DNA from: Bacillus sp. 1NLA3E
Lineage (GTDB): Bacteria; Bacillota; Bacilli; Bacillales; Cytobacillaceae
Assembly: GCF_000242895.2 (NCBI RefSeq)
Contig: NC_021171.1
Location: 2,762,001-2,826,000 of the forward strand
DNA: 64,000 bases
Direction of reading: 5' to 3'
The notes under the pieces were generated by a model that was not told the DNA's origin, made no database searches, and saw only the letters and a list, made by a program, of their open reading frames with translations. The position numbers were made by a program, and so were the translations under genes. Positions 42,831 through 50,229 of the stretch are shown here, one piece after another. Position 1 is the stretch's first letter, and the number at the start of each line of letters is the position of its first letter.

Positions 42831-43799
42831 TCAAAAATTCACCGTTTTAGAAATAGGTTTCTTTCTCTTCACAGAAATATAACTATGCATGACCATCCCA
42901 ATCACAACAAAGAGCATACCAAAGCTTGATAAAACAGACGGAGCAGGACTTGATAAAACAGTGATTTCTCCAATTACAGCAAACAGGACCTCTAAAGATT
43001 GAGTGGCCTCAACAGCCGCAAGCTTCTGCATACTCCCTTTCACCATATCTGTAGCGGCAAAAAATAACACAGTCGCAATTACTCCAGAAAAAATGGCTAC
43101 CCCTCCTGATTGGATTACCTGCCCTTTACTTGGTAAGCCGACAGTAAATAAACCATAAATTGAAAGAATGAACCAGAAAGGTAAACTGGCCATGGTCATT
43201 CCTAAAACACGTTGGTACACATCAATATTCCCCGGACAAAGAGCCATCATCTTTCTATTTCCCAAAGGATAAGCAAACGAAGCAATTACGAGGGGAACGA
43301 CACACAAAATAGCATCTTTGGATGACAGCCTTGTTGCATTTTCAAACTGCATCACTACGACACCTACAACAATGATTAATGACATAGCTAATCCCTTTAA
43401 TGGAATTTCCCCTCTAACTTTAACGGGACCCTTTGGTGTTTCTATGGTTACATAAAATAATGGGACAAGTAACGAACCTGAAATGATGGTTATTTGCCAT
43501 GTACTTGCAATTAACCAGCCTGGACCATAAGCTGAAGCAAAACACAAGGGTCCATAAAATAGACCAAACCCCACAGAACTCCAAACTATCCATGACATCA
43601 AGTTTTTTTTCATTTGTAAAAATAATAAAGTTAAATTGCCCCTAAATAATACAATCAGAAACAAAAATGGGACCATAAGAAAATATCGAAGGGAAGCACT
43701 CCAAATCCAACTTCCTCCTTCTAACTCCATTGATCGGTTAAGGACAAATGTAAACGCAAAAAAGAAAGCAGCACAAACCCCAAGAATAATCGGACGCAA
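42831..43799 (-). CDS. DMT-superfamily efflux transporter (EmrE-related)
   Basis: A 322-residue protein with ten predicted membrane helices, the first being ILGVCAAFFFAFTFVLNRSMEL. GSWIWSASLRYFLMVPFL, SSVGFGLFYGPLCFASAYGPGWLIASTWQ and VEATQSLEVLFAVIGE are typical of the putative multidrug-resistance efflux family within the drug/metabolite transporters. Substrate unknown. The start is TTG 43799, preceded by TTGGGGGTAAAATAA. Monocistronic; divergent from the coiled-coil gene at 43967. Confidence 0.78.
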   Translation of the reverse strand: MRPIILGVCAAFFFAFTFVLNRSMELEGGSWIWSASLRYFLMVPFLFLIVLFRGNLTLLFLQMKKNLMSWIVWSSVGFGLFYGPLCFASAYGPGWLIASTWQITIISGSLLVPLFYVTIETPKGPVKVRGEIPLKGLAMSLIIVVGVVVMQFENATRLSSKDAILCVVPLVIASFAYPLGNRKMMALCPGNIDVYQRVLGMTMASLPFWFILSIYGLFTVGLPSKGQVIQSGGVAIFSGVIATVLFFAATDMVKGSMQKLAAVEATQSLEVLFAVIGEITVLSSPAPSVLSSFGMLFVVIGMVMHSYISVKRKKPISKTVNF

Positions 43800-43966
43800 T
43801 TATTTTACCCCCAACAATTTAATTATCTAAAAAATATTACATTTTATTATCATACTTTACAATACAATTCGTTTAAGTTCTTTGTATTGGCTAACAAATT
43901 AAGATTTTTCTCATACGATAAAACTGTACAATTCCAAAATAAAATTCTCTGAACGGAGGTGAAGAT

Positions 43967-44722
43967 TTGAGTTTATTTCTAAACAAGCACGTCGAACCAA
44001 AGGTGCATTTATCCACTTCCAAATTAGTGGAAACGAATCAAGTGGAATACCGCCTTCAATTTTTAGCTGAAGTGTTAAAATACCAGGACTCCATTAATCA
44101 AAAACTAACAGAGTCAATTGAGTCGATAAGCAGCTTATTTCAATCTAATATTTCAGACCGAGAAGAACAAAATATTAAAATAGAGTCAACAATTGAAAAT
44201 CAACAGATAGTCCAAAAACAAATACAAAATCATTTACAAAAAATTGAAGCAGGAATTTACGAAAAACTGGAACAAATTACCGGTGACCAGATGGAATTTG
44301 CCCAAATGGTTAATAAAGAAGACTTGTTTCATCAAGCCATTCTTGCTCAATTGGGCACACAAGAACAATCAACATTAAATTTATTAAGGAAGATGAACGA
44401 GTTTGAAATAGTCTCTCGGGAATTAAGTAACCTAGTAAAAAATCAGCTGAATAATCAAAATGAAATCACTTCTAAATTAGACGTCCAAGATGTTTATCAT
44501 CAAACTGTGATGGAACGCCTTGAACAACAAGAAGCTGTCTCCCATAAGGTAAATCGTCAATTAGACAGTCTAAAAGCTGTTATTTTTGAACGAATTGGAC
44601 ACTTAGCTGAGAAGATAGAACTCCAATCAAAACACACCGTTAAAAGTATCACAGGATTATTTTTTAAAACGCAATCAAGTAAAAATTCTAATGAACAAGA
44701 AAACGATCTCATAAAAAAGTAA
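43967..44722 (+). CDS. Coiled-coil hypothetical protein, 251 residues
   Basis: Not recognised. Gln/Glu/Asn/Leu-rich sequence with heptad-like spacing over about residues 30-225, predicted as a long coiled coil built of similar blocks: KEDLFHQAILAQLGTQEQS and VQDVYHQTVMERLEQQEAVS are two related units about 50 residues apart. No signal peptide or membrane helix; the C-terminus is Lys/Asn-rich. The start is TTG 43967 behind GGAGGTGAAGAT. The repeated D-x-x-H-Q-x-x-x-x-L-x-Q pattern hints at internal duplication. Possibly a structural or spore-associated protein, which is speculation. Confidence 0.65.
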   Translation: MSLFLNKHVEPKVHLSTSKLVETNQVEYRLQFLAEVLKYQDSINQKLTESIESISSLFQSNISDREEQNIKIESTIENQQIVQKQIQNHLQKIEAGIYEKLEQITGDQMEFAQMVNKEDLFHQAILAQLGTQEQSTLNLLRKMNEFEIVSRELSNLVKNQLNNQNEITSKLDVQDVYHQTVMERLEQQEAVSHKVNRQLDSLKAVIFERIGHLAEKIELQSKHTVKSITGLFFKTQSSKNSNEQENDLIKK

Positions 44723-44751
44723 TTTTTAATAAAAACTTCCCCTTTATTTGT

Positions 44752-44787
44752 GCTGGCCTGTTATAACAGGTCAGCCTTATTTGTTTT
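44752..44787 (+). terminator. Rho-independent terminator of the coiled-coil gene
   Basis: Arms GCTGGCCTGTTA and TAACAGGTCAGC (44752-44775, one mismatch) are followed by CTTATTTGTTTTTTT. Confidence 0.8.
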
Positions 44788-44846
44788 TTTATAATGTTTA
44801 ATAATTTCGGCATTATGAACAATAATAAATAGAAATCACGTTTTTA

Positions 44847-44875
44847 TTGACACCAATATGGTATTAGATTATTCT
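44847..44875 (+). promoter_or_regulatory. SigA-type promoter of tcyABC
   Basis: TTGACA (44847-44852), 17-bp spacer, TATTCT (44870-44875), about 50 bp before tcyA. The spacer ATATGGTATTAGA has some likeness to CymR-regulated sulfur promoters, but this is not strong enough to call an operator. Confidence 0.6.
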
Positions 44876-44923
44876 AAAATAGTTATTCAATTAAAACCTA
44901 TAAAATTACTGGGGGATTAAGAC

Positions 44924-45724
44924 ATGAAGAAATCATTATTACTTTTCCTTAGCCTTTTTTTGGTGCTTGCACTAGCAGCATGCAACACACAAAAGAAAGA
45001 TGAGGGTGCAAATGAAAGCAAAAGTCTTTATGATCAAATTAAATCAAAAGGCGAAGTTACCATTGGGACAGAAGGGACATATGCTCCATTTACATTCCAT
45101 GATAAAAACGATAAATTAACTGGATTTGACGTTGAAATAGCAGAAGAAGTATTTAAACGCCTAGACATCAAACCTAAGTTTATAGAAACAAAATGGGACG
45201 GGATGATTGCCGGTCTTGATGCAAAACGTTACGATTTGGTTGCAAATGAAGTGGCTATTCGCCCTGATCGCTTAGAAAAGTATGATATGTCTGATCCATA
45301 CATTGCTTCAAAAGCTGTGTTAATTGTTAGAAAAGACAACACTGACATTAAATCCTTTGATGATTTAAAAGGAAAAAAAGTTGGACAATCATTAGACAGT
45401 AATTATCGTAAAATTGCCGAAGAACACGGCGCAACTAATACTGTTGTTGACGGATTTAATCAAGCAATTGATCTTTTAACATCTGGCCGTATTGATGGAA
45501 CGATTAATGACAGTCTTTCCTACTTAGATTTAGTAAAACAACGTCCCGAGTTAGAAATTAAAAAAGTGTATGAAGAGGCCGATGTTACGAAAAATGGTTT
45601 CTTATTCCGCAAAGATAATAAAGAACTTGTAGATGCTGTAAACAAAGCACTTTCCGATATGAAAGAAGATGGATCGTATCTAAAGATTTCAAAAAAATGG
45701 TTTGGTGAGGATGTTTCCAAGTAA
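44924..45724 (+). CDS. tcyA: Cystine ABC transporter, substrate-binding lipoprotein
   Basis: A 266-residue family-3 solute-binding protein. The signal peptide ends in a lipobox LALAAC (cysteine 20). VTIGTEGTYAPFTFHD, TGFDVEIAEEVFKRL, KWDGMIAGLDAKRYD and the C-terminal ISKKWFGEDVSK closely follow B. subtilis TcyA. It binds L-cystine at the outer membrane face and hands it to TcyB/TcyC. GGGGGA precedes the ATG; the gene leads a three-gene operon. Cystine is inferred from similarity; other polar amino acids are possible. Confidence 0.88.
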   Translation: MKKSLLLFLSLFLVLALAACNTQKKDEGANESKSLYDQIKSKGEVTIGTEGTYAPFTFHDKNDKLTGFDVEIAEEVFKRLDIKPKFIETKWDGMIAGLDAKRYDLVANEVAIRPDRLEKYDMSDPYIASKAVLIVRKDNTDIKSFDDLKGKKVGQSLDSNYRKIAEEHGATNTVVDGFNQAIDLLTSGRIDGTINDSLSYLDLVKQRPELEIKKVYEEADVTKNGFLFRKDNKELVDAVNKALSDMKEDGSYLKISKKWFGEDVSK

Positions 45725-45738
45725 AGGATTGATTTAAT

Positions 45739-46422
45739 ATGTTTGCAGATGAACGGTCACAACGAATAATAGGAATCCTTAGTGATTCCTTTTTTCCTAT
45801 TTTAGAGGCAGGGTTGACATATACCATTCCATTAACTTTAATTTCGTTTGTGTTAGGTTTGATACTTGCTTTTTTAACTGCCATAGCACGATTATCTAGC
45901 TTTAAGCCCATTGTGGCTTTAGCAAAATTTTATGTATGGATTTTCCGAGGTACTCCCTTATTAGTGCAAATCTTTATTCTTTTTTATGGATTGCCAAGTG
46001 TTGGGATTACTTTAAATCCATTTCCGGCAGCGGTCATTGGATTTACGCTTAATGTAGGGGCGTACAGTTCAGAAATTATCCGGGCTGCCATCCAGTCTAT
46101 TCCGAAAGGACAATGGGAAGCAGCCTATTCAGTCGGGATGTCAAAATCACAAGCGATGCGGAGAATTATTTTACCACAATCCTTCCGTGTATCCATTCCA
46201 CCGTTAGGGAATTCGTTTATAAGTCTTGTAAAAGATACGTCGCTAGCTGCGACGATTACCGTTACAGAGATGTTTCAAAAAGGACAACAAGTTGCTTCCG
46301 TTACATATGAACCTCTCTGGTTATATATTGAAGTTGCCTTCATTTATTTGATTTTCAGCACGGTTTTATCTTTTATTCAAGAAAAACTTGAACTAAGGTT
46401 TGAGCGAGGGATTGCCAAATGA
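45739..46422 (+). CDS. tcyB: Cystine ABC transporter, permease
   Basis: A 227-residue polar-amino-acid permease with five or six membrane helices. The N-terminal [20 protein letters not shown] and the EAA-loop region [26 protein letters not shown] (positions 140-165) define the HisM/GlnP family, as do [18 protein letters not shown] and [20 protein letters not shown]. It forms the membrane channel and contacts TcyC through the EAA loop. The gene is 14 bp after tcyA and 16 bp before tcyC, as in B. subtilis. Confidence 0.9.
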   Translation: MFADERSQRIIGILSDSFFPILEAGLTYTIPLTLISFVLGLILAFLTAIARLSSFKPIVALAKFYVWIFRGTPLLVQIFILFYGLPSVGITLNPFPAAVIGFTLNVGAYSSEIIRAAIQSIPKGQWEAAYSVGMSKSQAMRRIILPQSFRVSIPPLGNSFISLVKDTSLAATITVTEMFQKGQQVASVTYEPLWLYIEVAFIYLIFSTVLSFIQEKLELRFERGIAK

Positions 46423-46438
46423 TAGGTGGTGGAAAAAA

Positions 46439-47185
46439 ATGATTACGGTTGATAATTTGCATAAGAGTTTTCATGATATAGAAGTTTTGCGGGGCATAAA
46501 TCTTTCCATTAATAAAGGAACAACGGCCGTCATCATCGGACCTTCTGGATCAGGAAAAACGACCCTGTTACGGTGCTTAAACTTGCTGGAAATTCCCAAT
46601 GAGGGGAAAATTACACTTGGTGAAAAATCAATCCACCTTACAAGTAATAGTAAACTCCCCTCTTCTGTTATTACTTCTTTTCGACAACAAACGGGTATGG
46701 TATTTCAAAACTATAACTTATTTCCACATTTAACAGCGTTGGAAAATGTGATGGAGGGCCAATTGACCGTTTTAAAAAGAGATAAAGCTAAGACAAGGGC
46801 AAAATCCCTCTCCCTCCTAGAAAAGGTAGGCTTAAAGGATCGTGCTGACATGTATCCTCACCAACTATCTGGAGGCCAACAACAACGGGTTGGGATTGCT
46901 CGTGCCATGGCAATGGATCCTGAGGTACTATTATTTGATGAGCCTACCTCGGCTCTGGATCCTGAGCTTGTGGGAGAAGTTTTAAAAGTAATGAAGGACT
47001 TGGCTGAAGAAGGCATGACCATGGTAGTTGTTACTCATGAAATGCAATTTGCTCGTGATGTAGCTGATCAAGTAATATTCATGGATAATGGAAGTGTTAT
47101 TGAAAAAGGAACTCCAGACGAAATCTTTGGTAATACCCAGAATACACGGATGGCTCAGTTTCTTAATAAAGTTGTGGCAAGGTAA
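46439..47185 (+). CDS. tcyC: Cystine ABC transporter, ATPase
   Basis: A 248-residue polar-amino-acid ABC ATPase. Walker A is [13 protein letters not shown]-loop [17 protein letters not shown], signature [14 protein letters not shown], Walker [16 protein letters not shown] and the H-switch [15 protein letters not shown]. It powers TcyAB cystine uptake. ATG 46439 is preferred: AGGTGG lies upstream, whereas the frame extending to 46400 would overlap tcyB. The operon is closed by a short hairpin directly after the stop. Confidence 0.92.
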   Translation: MITVDNLHKSFHDIEVLRGINLSINKGTTAVIIGPSGSGKTTLLRCLNLLEIPNEGKITLGEKSIHLTSNSKLPSSVITSFRQQTGMVFQNYNLFPHLTALENVMEGQLTVLKRDKAKTRAKSLSLLEKVGLKDRADMYPHQLSGGQQQRVGIARAMAMDPEVLLFDEPTSALDPELVGEVLKVMKDLAEEGMTMVVVTHEMQFARDVADQVIFMDNGSVIEKGTPDEIFGNTQNTRMAQFLNKVVAR

Positions 47186-47207
47186 AGGCATGGGGCTCCA
47201 TGCCTTT
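47184..47207 (+). terminator. tcyC 3' hairpin, first copy
   Basis: AAAGGCATGG and CCATGCCTTT pair around GGCT at the tcyC stop codon. The T-tract is cut to TTT by the start of repeat D. A near-identical hairpin with full T-tract occurs at 47643. Confidence 0.7.
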
Positions 47208-47437
47208 AGGCTGTCGAGAAACTCTCGACAGTCTATTATTTTACCCAAAAGATTTAGTAATTCACCGCGTTATTTCGTTATTAATAAATAGGCTGTTCAA
47301 TAGGTCTGTTGATTTCCGTTCCAGGCGCTTCGCTTTCCGCGGGGCGAGCGGTGAGCCTCCTCGGCGCTATAGCGCCTGCGGAGGCTCACCTGTCCCACTG
47401 CTCCCACAGGAGTCTTTCACCTTCCACTCCAATCAAC
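47208..47437. repeat. Composite repeat, copy D: CTGTCGAGA hairpin module plus GC-rich core
   Basis: Part 1 (47208-47290) contains a perfect hairpin (arms CTGTCGAGA and TCTCGACAG, loop AAC, 47211-47231) and an AT-rich tail with AATTCACCGCGTTA. Part 2 (47290-47437) starts AGGCTGTTC and carries the GC-rich core GTTGATTTCCGTTCC ... CCACTCCAATCAAC. Both parts recur in the same order at 58842-59091, with the spacer there longer. ORFs across it are spurious. Confidence 0.85.
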
Positions 47438-47642
47438 AAGGGCCAAATCAACCTAAAGAATTGCAACACACCTTATCCAATATGGATAAATGTTTGCACT
47501 TTTTTTATGTTTTGGCAGGCTGCAGTAAGGAGAGCCTGTTCACTTCCATTCTTCAATCCTCGTACATCTCATATTAAAAATCGGTATTTAATGTTCTAAC
47601 AAAATGGAAATTTGCCGAAAAATAACCTTTTTCGACACCTCT

Positions 47643-47669
47643 AAGGCATGGAGCTCCATGCCTTTTTTT
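47643..47669 (+). terminator. Terminator, second copy of the tcyC hairpin
   Basis: AAGGCATGGAG and CTCCATGCCTT form a perfect palindrome followed by a seven-T tract. It repeats the hairpin at the tcyC stop 457 bp upstream, with repeat D and about 200 bp of unassigned sequence between. Confidence 0.8.
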
Positions 47670-47773
47670 GATTAAGAAATGACTTGTTGGGAAAAGTAAC
47701 AATATCAGTTGGAGGTTATTAAGGTTAGGATCCCTTAAGAAAAATGACATAAACGATTGGACGTGAAGAAAAA

Positions 47774-47980
47774 TTGACAATAGCCTCAAATGTAGGTCAA
47801 TGCCTGGCAACAGTAAAAGGAATTGAAGCCCAATTATCCTCGCTTGCAATTAATTCCCAAGATCGGGAGGCACAGCGAACCTTCCATGAAGCAATGCTTA
47901 CAATAGGTGAAATTAAGCATGATCTCATGGAAAGAAAAAATACCCTTGAATTTGAAGAACCACAATATAAAAAACCATAA
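47774..47980 (+). CDS. DUF1657 family protein
   Basis: A 68-residue helical protein. MTIASNVGQCLATVKGIEAQ, LAINSQDREAQRTFHEAM and the C-terminal EFEEPQYK are the DUF1657 pattern. Members are often found beside spoVA-type (SpoVAC/AD/AE) genes in spore formers and are thought spore-related; no spoVA gene is in this window. The start is probably TTG 47774; the ribosome site is weak (GTGAAGAAAAA), and no better in-frame start exists. It converges on the formate dehydrogenase gene. Confidence 0.82.
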   Translation: MTIASNVGQCLATVKGIEAQLSSLAINSQDREAQRTFHEAMLTIGEIKHDLMERKNTLEFEEPQYKKP

Positions 47981-47982
47981 AA

Positions 47983-48016
47983 AAGCAGAACCTGGCATCT
48001 CCGCCAGGTTCTGCTT
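47983..48016 (-). terminator. Terminator of the formate dehydrogenase gene
   Basis: Arms AAGCAGAACCTGGC and GCCAGGTTCTGCTT form a perfect 14-bp stem. On the minus strand six T follow; on the plus strand there is no T-tract. Confidence 0.88.
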
Positions 48017-48030
48017 AGCATGATTGACTG

Positions 48031-50094
48031 TTATAACTTTTTAATGGCAACAGCACAAGCCTTATACTCTGCTGTTCCAGAAATCGGATCGAATTCATTT
48101 ATCGTTAAGACATTGGTCGGCACATCACTCCAGTGGAAACTCATAAACACAAGACCTGGAACAACCTGTTCAGTAACTTTTGCTTTTACAGTTAATTGTC
48201 CACGACGTGATTTAACCTCAACCACTTCACCATCTTCAATTCCTAAGCTTTCCGCATCACTCGGATGAATATCAACAGTTTCTTCCGTTTGTTTAATTTT
48301 CACACCCTCAGCATAGTATCTTGTTTGTGAGTGTGTATTATATGACTCATAACGACGACCAGTAGTTAAGGTAAATGGATACTCTTTATCTGGTAGCTCA
48401 ACCGGTTCGGTATAATCAACTGGAACAAATGATGATTTCTTTATTTGTTCTGGATTTGGATTGGATTCATGAAAATGCTCATATAAAAGATAAGTTCCAG
48501 GATGACTTTCGTCTGGACATGGGAAGTGCAGACTATAAACCTGTTCAAGCCGGGCATATGAAATTCCTCCATACATTTCCCATGCTAACTCTCTCACTTC
48601 ATCCCAAATCTCTTCGCTTGATTGATAAGACATCTCATATCCCATAAGTTGAGATAATTCACATAGGATTTCCCAGTCTTCTTTAACATTCGGATGAGCA
48701 TCAACAGCTTTACGTACTCGTTGAATCCGGCGATCAGTATTCGTGTATGTTCCTTCTACTTCGCCCCAAGATTTTGCAGGAAAAACAACATCAGCCAATA
48801 GGGCAGTTTCTGTTAGAAAAATATCTTGGACAACCAATAAATCTAGGTTTTCCAACAATTTTTTTGTATGGTTCATATGAACATCTGCCATCAACGGGTT
48901 CTCACCAATAACGTACAATGCCTTCACTGCACCACTTTCAATTCGATCGAACGTTCTTGTTTGTGTATCTCCAGCCATTGGATTAATGTTAACACCCCAA
49001 TGAGCTTCAAAACGAGCTCTGTACTCATCATCTGCAAGGCTAACCGCTCCGGTAAGCTGATTTGGTAAACAACCCATATCGCCAGCGCCTTGAACGTTAT
49101 TTTGACCTCGAAGTGGCATGATGCCGCTTCCTATTTTACCGATTTGGCCTGTAATCAATGCAAGATTAGCAATATCAAAGACATTGTTTACACCGCAATG
49201 ATGTTCAGTAATACCAAGTGTGTAGGCAATCATTGAGCTCTCAGCTGTAGCATACTCTCTAGCTGTTTCAATAATATCTTCAGGTGACAACCCCGTGATG
49301 GAAGCGGCAAATTCTGGTGTATATTGTTCAACCTTTTTGCACAATTCATCAAAATCGGCCGTTCTTTGTTGAATAAACTTAGCATCATACAGGCCTTCTT
49401 TAATAATCACACGGATCATGGCATTGATAAGAGCAATATCAGCACCAATATTTATTTGTAAATGGCGATGTGATACTTTTACCATATCAATTTTACGCGG
49501 ATCAATTACAATGATTTTCGTTCCTGCTTTAGCTGCCTTTTTCATTCGATTGGCAATAATCGGATGGGCTTCTGTAGTATTTGAACCCATCAAAAGTAAA
49601 ACTTTTGCTTCGTTTATATCTTCTAATCTACTTGTTGGAAATCCATTTCCAAAAACAGTCGCCAGACCGGCGACACTTGAAGCGTGTCAGGTTCGGTTAC
49701 ATCCATCAATATTATTGCTTCCAATTACTGTGCGCATAAACTTTTGGGTAACGTAATTCGATTCATTGGTTGATCTTGCACAGGCAAATAGAGATATTGC
49801 TTCAGGTCCAAATTGAGTTTTTAGTGAATTTAATCGAGATGATACAAATCCCAATGCTTCCTCCCAAGTTGCTTCCACAAGCTCTCCAGCTTTGCGGATT
49901 AAAGGAGTTTTTAGTCTTTTTGGAGCTTGAACATACTTATAGGCAAACGCACCTTTCACACATGTTTGACCATTGTTTACCGGTGCATCTTTATCTCCTC
50001 TTATTCTCTTAATCTGATTGTCTTCCACTTCTACAATCAAGCCGCAGCCTGTTCCGCAATAGCCGCATACCGTTTTAACGCTTTCAATTCCCAA
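48031..50094 (-). CDS. fdhF: Formate dehydrogenase catalytic subunit, selenocysteine-containing (read through in-frame TGA)
   Basis: About 687 residues of a molybdopterin oxidoreductase in the size class of E. coli FdhF. The N-terminus has the 4Fe-4S motif VCGYCGTGCGL with the fourth Cys in GQTCVKGAFAY. The frame is continuous except for one TGA at 49687-49689, lying between NIDGCNRT and HASSVAGLATVFGNG, exactly where formate dehydrogenases carry the Mo-ligating Cys or Sec followed by His. Homology continues downstream (LMGSNTTEAHPIIANR, LRGQNNVQGAGDMG, GEVEGTYTNTDRRIQ, TGRRYESYNTHSQTR). A SECIS-like hairpin follows the TGA. Start: TTG 50094 behind GGGAGG (ATG 50115 lacks a site). Oxidises formate to CO2; acceptor subunit unknown. 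No sel genes or fdhD in the window. Confidence 0.88.
49658..49689 (-). promoter_or_regulatory. Sec codon (UGA) and bacterial SECIS hairpin
   Basis: Reading the minus strand, UGA (49689-49687) is followed by 12 nt, then stem GTCGCC, loop GGTCT, stem GGCGAC (49674-49658). The loop begins 18 nt after the UGA. From memory, E. coli fdhF has the same GGUCU loop, also 18 nt after its UGA; this loop binds SelB. The stem forces GC-rich codons (GCC, CTG, GCG) in an AT-rich gene, which supports selection on RNA structure. Confidence 0.85.
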
Positions 50095-50201
50095 GGAATT
50101 CGCCTCCCATTGCATTAAATAAATAATAAAACATCATACTACTATAATAAACGAGAATTTGGTGGAAATGTACAAAAAGTTTTTAGTACAATTTAATAAA
50201 A

Positions 50202-50228
50202 AAACGTGAGTAGAGATTTCTCACGTTT
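50202..50228 (-). terminator. Terminator of the histidine kinase gene
   Basis: Arms AAACGTGAG and CTCACGTTT, followed on the minus strand by seven T. It overlaps the kinase stop codon and separates it from the formate dehydrogenase gene. Confidence 0.75.
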
Positions 50229-50229
50229 T

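Noticed and set aside
49687-49689. TGA as a frameshift or nonsense mutation making the formate dehydrogenase a pseudogene
   Set aside because: There is one stop only, no frame change, it falls exactly on the Cys/Sec position, and a SECIS-like hairpin follows at the fdhF distance. A random nonsense mutation would not be expected to meet all three.
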